Shown piece after piece: positions 1 to 5,370 of a stretch of DNA of 5,370 nt. The translations under genes were made by a program, and so were the position numbers. The stretch comes from Bacteriovoracaceae bacterium. Lineage in GTDB: Bacteria > Bdellovibrionota > UBA1018. Location: the NCBI GenBank assembly GCA_947446835.1, contig CANFHS010000162.1, positions 1 through 5,370 of the forward strand, read 5' to 3'. The notes beneath the pieces are model-generated. The model did not search any database. It saw only the letters and a program-made list of their open reading frames with translations, and was not told the DNA's origin. Within the stretch, counting starts at the first letter, position 1, and the number at the start of each line of letters is the position of its first letter.

Positions 1-623
1 AGGGAGGTCGCCACCTCGGCATGGACCACTTCGCGACGCTCCCGCTTGCCCCACTCGTAGGGACTGGAGGAAACGGAAACCACGAGCCGCGCGCCGAGGC
101 GCCGGTACTGTTCAATCGGATCGTTGCCGTAGATGCGCCGACCCAGCGCCGCATCCCGGGCCCACAGGTCTTCGCAGATGGCGATCGCCACCGGCACGCC
201 GTCGCAGTCCCACAGGCGGACCTCGGAGGCCGGCTCGAAATACCTCGACTCATCGAAAACGTCGTAGGTGGGCAGCAGGGTCTTGGCCTGGCTGAACACC
301 CGCTGGCCATTTTCCAGGACCGTCGCCACGTTCTGCACGGCACGGCCGGTCTCGAGCGGATTGCGGGCCACGTGACCCACGACCAAGGCGCAGGGCTTGC
401 CTCGGGTGGCACGGACCAGGTCGTCCAGCGCGCGTTCGGTCCGCTCGAACATCTCCGGCCGCTCCACCAGGTCGTGCGGCGGGTAGCCACAGACGCCCAG
501 CTCGGGGGTCAAAAGAAAACGGGCCTGCTCTGCGCAGGCCCGTTCATAGGCTTCCAGGATCTTGCGGACGTTCGCTTCGAATGCACCGATCACAGGATCG
601 ATCTGGGCCACCGCGATGCGCAT
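1..623 (-). CDS. nadE: Glutamine-dependent NAD+ synthetase, N-terminal part (3' end outside window)
   Basis: This frame stays open from an ATG at 623 to the left edge, giving 207 residues and no stop. It reads as the N-terminal glutaminase (nitrilase-fold) domain of the long NadE form, which hydrolyses glutamine and channels ammonia to a C-terminal synthetase domain that amidates deamido-NAD+ to NAD+. The start MRIAVAQIDPVIG is typical. The Glu-Lys-Cys triad is visible as E41 in TPELGVCGYPPHDL, K114 in AKTLLPTYDVFDE and C150 in AICEDLW. The family is usually well over 500 residues, so more than half, including the whole synthetase domain, lies outside. An in-frame ATG at 638 would add MGDLS and has GGAAG 5 nt upstream; 623 is preferred because the family begins there and GGTGA lies 7 nt upstream. 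The gene follows ndk by 45 bp. Codons 27-38 contain a terminator-like hairpin, described separately. The identification is firm; the exact start is less certain. Confidence 0.93.
   Translation of the reverse strand, partial: MRIAVAQIDPVIGAFEANVRKILEAYERACAEQARFLLTPELGVCGYPPHDLVERPEMFERTERALDDLVRATRGKPCALVVGHVARNPLETGRAVQNVATVLENGQRVFSQAKTLLPTYDVFDESRYFEPASEVRLWDCDGVPVAIAICEDLWARDAALGRRIYGNDPIEQYRRLGARLVVSVSSSPYEWGKRERREVVHAEVATS
511..544 (-). terminator. Intrinsic-terminator-like hairpin inside the nadE coding region
   Basis: Read on the minus strand, a perfect 11 bp stem (AACGGGCCTGC at 544-534 pairing with GCAGGCCCGTT at 528-518) encloses the 5 nt loop GCAGA. The stem runs directly into TTCTTTT, giving a GTTTTCTTTTG tail. 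This is the standard shape of a Rho-independent terminator, and on paper it is better than the stem-loop downstream of sucD. It lies in codons 27-38 of nadE, and the tail is read as Phe-Leu-Leu using TTT CTT TTG, which look AT-rich for these genes. On the plus strand no T-run follows the stem, so the signal is one-directional, with transcription of the operon. The structure is seen directly. That it terminates or attenuates transcription is inferred, because ribosomes translating nadE could prevent it from folding. Confidence 0.5.
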
Positions 624-668
624 GCTGAGGTCACCCATTTCGACTTCCGGATCCGTGCGGGAAGCGGA

Positions 669-1097
669 TTACCAGCGCTTCTGGATATCGGCGTTGTCGA
701 AGAAGTAGGCCAGCTCGCGCTCGGCCGACTTCAGGCTGTCGGAGCCATGGACAGCGTTGGCTTCGATGGAGTCGGCGAAGTCCTTGCGGAGGGTGCCGGC
801 GGCAGCCTTGGCCGGATCGGTCGCGCCCATGATCTCGCGGTTCAACGCGACGGCATTTTCGCCTTCCAGGCACATCAGGAGTACCGGGCCGGAGGTCATG
901 AAGTGCACCAGGCTCTGGAAGAACGGACGGTCCTTGTGCTCGATGTAGAAGCCTTCGGCCTTTTCACGCGACAGGCGGGTCAGCTTGGCAGCGGCGATGC
1001 GCAGGCCCTTGTCTTCGAAGCGGGTGATGATCTGACCCATCACGTTCTTTTCGACAGCGTTCGGCTTGATGATGGAAAAAGTGCGTTCGACGGCCAT
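669..1097 (-). CDS. ndk: Nucleoside diphosphate kinase
   Basis: This 142-residue protein has the full usual length for bacterial Ndk. It transfers the gamma phosphate between nucleoside di- and triphosphates through a phosphohistidine intermediate, in the cytoplasm. The N-terminus MAVERTFSIIKPNAV is characteristic and includes K11 of the nucleotide site. The active-site segment NAVHGSDS places the catalytic histidine at H117, with Y51 and the S119-D120 pair in their expected places. The ATG at 1097 is supported by GGAGGA at 1106-1111, 8 nt upstream. It lies 170 bp downstream of sucD and 45 bp upstream of nadE. Next to sucCD it makes metabolic sense, since succinyl-CoA synthetase produces ATP or GTP and Ndk redistributes that phosphate; Ndk-SCS association has been reported in Pseudomonas. 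Nothing is truncated or missing. Confidence 0.98.
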   Translation of the reverse strand: MAVERTFSIIKPNAVEKNVMGQIITRFEDKGLRIAAAKLTRLSREKAEGFYIEHKDRPFFQSLVHFMTSGPVLLMCLEGENAVALNREIMGATDPAKAAAGTLRKDFADSIEANAVHGSDSLKSAERELAYFFDNADIQKRW

Positions 1098-1172
1098 GGT
1101 CTGGATCCTCCGGATAAAACCTGTGCAATGCGGGTTGGGTTAAAATTATGACTTGGGGTTAGCCCAAAACCA

Positions 1173-1211
1173 GGGCAACGGAAAGGCCAAAACACTCCGT
1201 TTCCGTTGCCC
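1173..1211 (-). terminator. 12 bp stem-loop between sucD and ndk, possible weak terminator or attenuator
   Basis: A perfect 12 bp inverted repeat (GGGCAACGGAAA at 1173-1184 and TTTCCGTTGCCC at 1200-1211) encloses a 15 nt loop, starting about 56 nt after the sucD stop codon. On the minus strand the stem is followed by TGG, then TTTT, then GGG, so the U-run is short and offset. A smaller TTGGG/CCCAA hairpin with a 5 nt loop follows at 1153-1167. The inverted repeat is certain. It could be a leaky terminator setting the sucD to ndk ratio, a 3' stability element for the upstream transcript, or an RNase processing site. The weak U-run makes full termination unlikely. Confidence 0.45.
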
Positions 1212-1267
1212 GGACAATTGGACACGCGTGCGGGCGCTGGCCGGACACGCGCGCGAGCGCGGGCCGA

Positions 1268-2140
1268 TCAAGCGCCCATCGCGGCTTTGAGCGTGGTGCC
1301 CAGGTCGGCTGGCGAACGGGCAATCCGCACCCCAGCGGCCTGCAGGGCCTGGAACTTCTCTTCGGCCGTGCCCTTGCCGCCCGAGATGATGGCACCCGCG
1401 TGGCCCATGCGTTTTCCCGGAGGGGCCGTGGCGCCGCCGATGAAACCGGCTACCGGCTTCTTGAACTCGCGACGGATGTACTCGGCCGCTTCTTCTTCGG
1501 CCGAACCGCCAATCTCGCCGATCATGATCACGCCGTGCGTTTCGGGGTCCTTGTTGTAGGCCTCCAGCACGTCGATGAAATTGGTTCCGTTGACCGGATC
1601 GCCCCCGATGCCCACGCAAGTGGACTGGCCGATCCCGAGCTGGGTCAGCTGGTGCACGGCTTCATAGGTCAGGGTGCCCGAACGGGAAACCACGCCGATA
1701 TTGCCCGGCTTGTGGATGTGGCCCGGCATGATGCCGATCTTGCACTGACCCGGGGTGATGATGCCCGGGCAGTTGGGGCCGATGAGGCGGGACTTCGTGG
1801 ACTTGAGGTAGCGCTTGACCGAGATCATGTCCCGGACCGGGATCCCCTCGGTGATGCAGACGATGAGCGGAATGCCCGCATCCGCTGCCTCACAGATGGC
1901 GTCGGCCGCACCGGGCGGCGGAACGAAGATCATGGTGGCGTTGGCGCCGGTCTTGGCCACGGCCTCACCGACCGTGTCGTAAACCGGAAGCCCTTCGACA
2001 GCCTGACCACCGCGGCCCGGCGTCACGCCGCCGACCACTTGGGTGCCGTAGGCCCGGCAACCCAACGCGTGGAACGTGCCCTGCGAACCGGTGATGCCCT
2101 GAACCAGGAGTTTCGTGTTCTTATCAACCCAGATGCTCAT
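1268..2140 (-). CDS. sucD: Succinyl-CoA synthetase, alpha subunit
   Basis: This 290-residue protein matches the usual length of the alpha subunit. With SucC it interconverts succinyl-CoA plus ADP (or GDP) and phosphate with succinate, CoA and ATP (or GTP). The N-terminal CoA-binding Rossmann domain shows GITGSQGTFH at 15-24, and GPNCPGIITP at 121-130 is the conserved ligase segment. The phosphorylated active-site histidine is H247 in GKRMGHAGAIISGGKGTAEE, and E209 in MIGEIGG is the expected partner acid. The ATG at 2140 has a strong GAGGAG Shine-Dalgarno at 2147-2152, 6 nt upstream. It follows sucC by 28 bp, the normal order for the two subunits, and the gap holds a hairpin just before the Shine-Dalgarno. 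The stop is TGA at 1268-1270. No key residue is missing. Confidence 0.98.
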   Translation of the reverse strand: MSIWVDKNTKLLVQGITGSQGTFHALGCRAYGTQVVGGVTPGRGGQAVEGLPVYDTVGEAVAKTGANATMIFVPPPGAADAICEAADAGIPLIVCITEGIPVRDMISVKRYLKSTKSRLIGPNCPGIITPGQCKIGIMPGHIHKPGNIGVVSRSGTLTYEAVHQLTQLGIGQSTCVGIGGDPVNGTNFIDVLEAYNKDPETHGVIMIGEIGGSAEEEAAEYIRREFKKPVAGFIGGATAPPGKRMGHAGAIISGGKGTAEEKFQALQAAGVRIARSPADLGTTLKAAMGA

Positions 2141-2146
2141 ATCGAT

Positions 2147-2168
2147 CTCCTCATGAAGCCTTCCGGCT

Positions 2169-2171
<3 letters not shown>
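2147..2171 (-). promoter_or_regulatory. sucC-sucD intercistronic hairpin with GGAA loop abutting the sucD Shine-Dalgarno
   Basis: On the minus strand TGAAGCC, GGAA and GGCTTCA (2171 down to 2154) form a perfect 7 bp hairpin with a GNRA-type tetraloop, which usually makes RNA hairpins unusually stable. Its first three bases are the sucC TGA stop codon. One base separates the stem from the sucD Shine-Dalgarno GAGGAG (2152-2147), which is followed by 6 nt and the sucD ATG. A ribosome terminating at the sucC stop would open the hairpin, so it may couple translation of the two subunits or block free initiation at sucD. Sequence and pairing are direct observations; the role is inferred. Confidence 0.55.
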
Positions 2172-3359
<1,188 letters not shown>

Positions 3360-3380
3360 CTTTTCCTCAACCGAAGAGCC

Positions 3381-4370
3381 TTAGCCCAGCATCGCCGCGA
3401 TCGCGGCGCGCTCCTCTTCGAGCTCCTTCAAGGTGTTGTTCATTTTTTCGCGCGAGAACGCATCGATCTCCAGACCCTGGACGATCCTGTAATCGCCGCC
3501 TTCGGTCGTGCAGGGGAACCCGTAGATCACGCCTTCGGGGATGCCGTAGGAGCCATCCGAAGGCACGCCCAGGGTGACCCACTCTCCCTTCGATCCCAGC
3601 CACCAGTCGCGCATGTGATCGATGGCCGCATTGGCCGCGCTGGCCGCGGACGAAACACCGCGGGCTTCGATGATCGCGGCACCGCGCTTGCCGACGGTGG
3701 GAATGAAGACTTCCTTGTTCCAGGCGTCGTCGACCATCGCCTTCACCGGCTGGCCATCGACCTTCGCGAAGCGGAAGTCGGGGTACATGGTGGGGCTGTG
3801 GTTGCCCCACACGGTCATGCCGCGGAAGCCGGCCACGGGCTTGCCCGTCTTGGCGCTGAGCTGGGACAGGGCCCGGTTGTGGTCCAGGCGCAGCATGGCG
3901 GTGAAGTTGCGGGCCTTGACCCGGCCGAACTTCTCGGCGGTCTTCATCGCGATGTAGCAGTTGGTGTTGCAGGGGTTCCCCACCACCAGGACCTTCACGT
4001 CCGGATCGGCGTTCTTGCCGATGGCCTCGCCCTGGACGGTGAAGATCTTGCCGTTCTCGGTCAGCAGGTCCTTGCGCTCCATTCCCGGGCCGCGCGGGCG
4101 GGCGCCCACGAGCAGCACCGCCTGCGCATCCTTGAATGCGACGTTCGGATCATCGGTGCCGACCATTCCGGCCAGCAGCGGGAACGCGCAGTCATCGAGC
4201 TCCATCATGACGCCCTTGAGGGCCTTCTGGGCCTGCGGCAGCTCCAGCAGCTGGAGGATGACCGGCTGGTCCTTGCCGAGCATTTCGCCACTGGCGATGC
4301 GGAAAAGAAGGCTGTAGCCGATCTGGCCGGCGGCGCCGGTCACTGCGACCCGGACGGGGGGTTTTGCCAT
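3381..4370 (-). CDS. mdh: Malate dehydrogenase, NAD-dependent, cytosolic-like (type 2)
   Basis: This 329-residue protein oxidises malate to oxaloacetate with NAD+. The dinucleotide loop TGAAGQIGYS is at 11-20, and E43 in LLELPQ fits an acidic ribose-binding residue and NAD preference. The substrate loop GARPRGPGMERKDLL carries R93 and R99. The catalytic relay is D163 and R166 in RLDHNRA and H191 in WGNHSP. The segments VWGNHSPTMYPDF and GVPSDGSYGIPEG place it with the cytosolic-like MDH group rather than the E. coli-type or lactate-dehydrogenase-like MDHs. The frame is open further upstream to a TTG at 4412, but the ATG at 4370 is chosen: it has AAGGAG 9 nt upstream, it matches the family N-terminus MAKPPVRVAVTGAAG, and the longer form would overlap the end of icd. 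It lies 28 bp after icd and 21 bp before sucC. The C-terminus ends in an Ala-rich helix whose codons form a 16 bp palindrome (3393-3408). Confidence 0.97.
   Translation of the reverse strand: MAKPPVRVAVTGAAGQIGYSLLFRIASGEMLGKDQPVILQLLELPQAQKALKGVMMELDDCAFPLLAGMVGTDDPNVAFKDAQAVLLVGARPRGPGMERKDLLTENGKIFTVQGEAIGKNADPDVKVLVVGNPCNTNCYIAMKTAEKFGRVKARNFTAMLRLDHNRALSQLSAKTGKPVAGFRGMTVWGNHSPTMYPDFRFAKVDGQPVKAMVDDAWNKEVFIPTVGKRGAAIIEARGVSSAASAANAAIDHMRDWWLGSKGEWVTLGVPSDGSYGIPEGVIYGFPCTTEGGDYRIVQGLEIDAFSREKMNNTLKELEEERAAIAAMLG
3393..3408. repeat. 16 bp perfect palindrome in the mdh 3' end
   Basis: CGCCGCGATCGCGGCG reads the same on both strands and ends about 10 nt before the mdh stop codon. It encodes the alanine-rich AAIAA stretch near the C-terminus, so alternating GCC/GCG alanine codons around ATC can create it by chance. 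As RNA it could form a short GC-only hairpin only with a small central loop. It is recorded because inverted repeats recur near the gene ends in this operon. Confidence 0.4.
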
Positions 4371-4379
4371 GATGTCTGT

Positions 4380-4385
4380 CTCCTT
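4380..4385 (-). promoter_or_regulatory. Shine-Dalgarno that fixes the mdh start
   Basis: AAGGAG on the minus strand lies 9 nt upstream of the ATG at 4370. The alternative TTG at 4412 would place this sequence inside the coding region as a Lys-Glu pair, so the motif argues for the shorter protein. Confidence 0.8.
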
Positions 4386-4396
4386 GGATTTTATCC

Positions 4397-4410
4397 GCTC
4401 ACATGTGAGC
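4397..4410. repeat. 14 bp perfect palindrome across the icd stop codon
   Basis: GCTCACATGTGAGC is perfectly self-complementary and covers the last icd codons (Ala-His-Met) and its TGA at 4399-4401. It could be a protein-binding dyad or an RNA stem with a short loop. Its half-sites are in the order TCACA-TGTGA with no spacer, the reverse of a CRP/FNR-type TGTGA-N6-TCACA site, so no known regulator is assigned. Confidence 0.4.
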
Positions 4411-5370
4411 AATGATCTGCTGCCCGAATTCCGAGCACTTGATTTCCTCGACGCCCGACTGGCCTTCCTGCTTCATCAGGCGGGCAAAGTCATAAGTGAC
4501 CTTCTTGGCGCCGATGGCGCCATCCATGCCCTTGATGATGAGGTCGGCGGCTTCGGTCCAGCCCATGAACCGGAACATCATCTCGCCCGAGAGGATGACC
4601 GAGCCCGGATTGACCTTGTCCTGGTCCGCGTACTTGGGAGCGGTACCGTGCGTGGCTTCGAAAACCGCGTGACCGGTGAGGTTGTTGACGTTGCCACCGG
4701 GAGCGATCCCGATGCCACCCACCTGGGCCGCCAGAGCGTCCGACAGGTAGTCGCCGTTGAGGTTCAGCGTGGCGATCACGTCGAACTCCTCCGGACGGGT
4801 CAGCACCTGCTGGAGCGTGATGTCGGCAATGGCATCCTTGATGATGATCTTGCCCGCGGCTCCGGCCGCCTTCTGCTCGGCGTTGGCCGCTTCTTCGCCC
4901 TTGTCCTTCTTGGTGCGCTCCCACTGCTCCCAGGTGTAGACCTTGGAACCGTACTCGCGCTCGGCCACTTCGTAGGCCCACTTGCGGAAGCCGCCTTCGG
5001 TGAACTTCATGATGTTGCCCTTGTGGACAATCGTCACCGACTTGCGCTGGTTGGCAATGGCGTACTCGATGGCCGACCGGACCAGACGTTCGGTCCCTTC
5101 GCGCGAGACCGGCTTCACGCCGATGGAGGCCGTCTCGGGGAAGCGGATCTTGGAATAGTCCTTCGGAAAGTTTTCCTTCAGGAAAGCGATCACCTTCCGG
5201 GCGGCATCGGTGCCGGCATCGAACTCGATGCCCGCGTAGATGTCCTCGGTGTTCTCGCGGAAAATCGCCATGTCGACCTTCTGCGGGGCCTTGACCGGGG
5301 AAGGCACGCCCTTGAACCAGCGCACGGGGCGCAGGCAGACGTAAAGGTCGAGCATCTGGCGAAGGGCCAC
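4399..5370 (-). CDS. icd: NADP-dependent isocitrate dehydrogenase (5' end outside window)
   Basis: This 323-residue frame runs off the right edge. It converts isocitrate to 2-oxoglutarate and CO2, reducing NADP+. The first visible codon is GTG, but it aligns with the interior of E. coli Icd (VALRQELDLYICLRPVRY), so roughly 115 N-terminal residues, including the phosphorylatable active-site serine, lie outside. Counting from the first visible residue, catalytic Y45 is in FRENTEDIYAG, K117 in VHKGNIMKFTEG, and the metal ligands D183, D207 and D211 in IAD and NGDYLSD. The adenine/2'-phosphate segment HGTAPKYADQDKVNPGS has K246-Y247, and VTYDFARL has Y293 and R297, the set that gives NADP specificity in E. 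coli. Residues 154-174 (KKDKGEEAANAEQKAAGAAG) form a charged, Ala-rich insert not present in E. coli Icd. The gene ends in TGA 28 bp before mdh, which suggests a shared transcript. Confidence 0.96.
   Translation of the reverse strand: MALRQMLDLYVCLRPVRWFKGVPSPVKAPQKVDMAIFRENTEDIYAGIEFDAGTDAARKVIAFLKENFPKDYSKIRFPETASIGVKPVSREGTERLVRSAIEYAIANQRKSVTIVHKGNIMKFTEGGFRKWAYEVAEREYGSKVYTWEQWERTKKDKGEEAANAEQKAAGAAGKIIIKDAIADITLQQVLTRPEEFDVIATLNLNGDYLSDALAAQVGGIGIAPGGNVNNLTGHAVFEATHGTAPKYADQDKVNPGSVILSGEMMFRFMGWTEAADLIIKGMDGAIGAKKVTYDFARLMKQEGQSGVEEIKCSEFGQQIIAHM

Noticed and set aside
181..188. GCGATCGC octamers (181-188 and within 3393-3408), resembling the cyanobacterial HIP1 repeat
   Set aside because: Only two copies were noticed, both within coding sequence. 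That is too few for a HIP1-rich genome, and the proteins do not point to cyanobacteria.
21..1151. A 376-residue plus-strand open frame opposite nadE and ndk
   Set aside because: It is a shadow of two conserved minus-strand genes, with no family motif and no convincing ribosome binding site.
4397..4410. CRP/FNR-type operator at the icd stop
   Set aside because: The half-sites are in reversed order and lack the 6 bp spacer, and the site lies at the end of a coding region rather than in a promoter.
4371..4412. Longer mdh form starting at TTG 4412
   Set aside because: It would add MLTCERIKSKETDI, which is not a family N-terminus, overlaps the icd stop, and would translate through the good AAGGAG site that serves the ATG at 4370.

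Overview
The window carries six genes, all on the minus strand. In transcription order they are icd (NADP-type isocitrate dehydrogenase, 5' end outside the window), mdh (malate dehydrogenase), sucC and sucD (succinyl-CoA synthetase beta and alpha), ndk (nucleoside diphosphate kinase) and nadE (glutamine-dependent NAD+ synthetase, 3' end outside the window). The DNA is GC-rich by eye (a little over 60 percent, not computed), densely coding, and uses ordinary bacterial starts and Shine-Dalgarno sites. No mobile element, CRISPR array, rRNA or tRNA gene is visible. The proteins look like those of an aerobic Gram-negative bacterium, proteobacterial or a relative. The lineage cannot be fixed from this sequence alone.

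Layout from the right edge (upstream) to the left edge (downstream): icd 5370-4399, a 28 bp gap, mdh 4370-3381, a 21 bp gap, sucC 3359-2169, a 28 bp gap, sucD 2140-1268, a 170 bp gap with a strong stem-loop and an AT-rich patch, ndk 1097-669, a 45 bp gap, and nadE from 623 off the left edge. The spacing suggests a tight icd-mdh-sucC-sucD operon. ndk and nadE may be read through from it or may start at their own promoter in the 170 bp gap. No intergenic stretch exceeds 170 bp.

The genes fit together metabolically. Icd, Mdh and SucCD catalyse reversible TCA-cycle steps. SucCD makes a nucleoside triphosphate by substrate-level phosphorylation, and Ndk equilibrates nucleoside triphosphates. NadE makes the NAD+ that Mdh uses, and NAD+ is also the precursor of the NADP+ used by Icd.

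The enzymes are all well known; the less expected content is in the RNA-level signals. The main one is a textbook intrinsic-terminator shape (perfect 11 bp GC-rich stem, 5 nt loop, then a U-rich run) inside the nadE reading frame, about 80 nt after its start. A second is a perfect hairpin with a GNRA-type GGAA loop that begins at the sucC stop codon and ends one base before the sucD Shine-Dalgarno. Inverted repeats of varying strength also lie at the other cistron ends. I found no candidate for a wholly new protein system.
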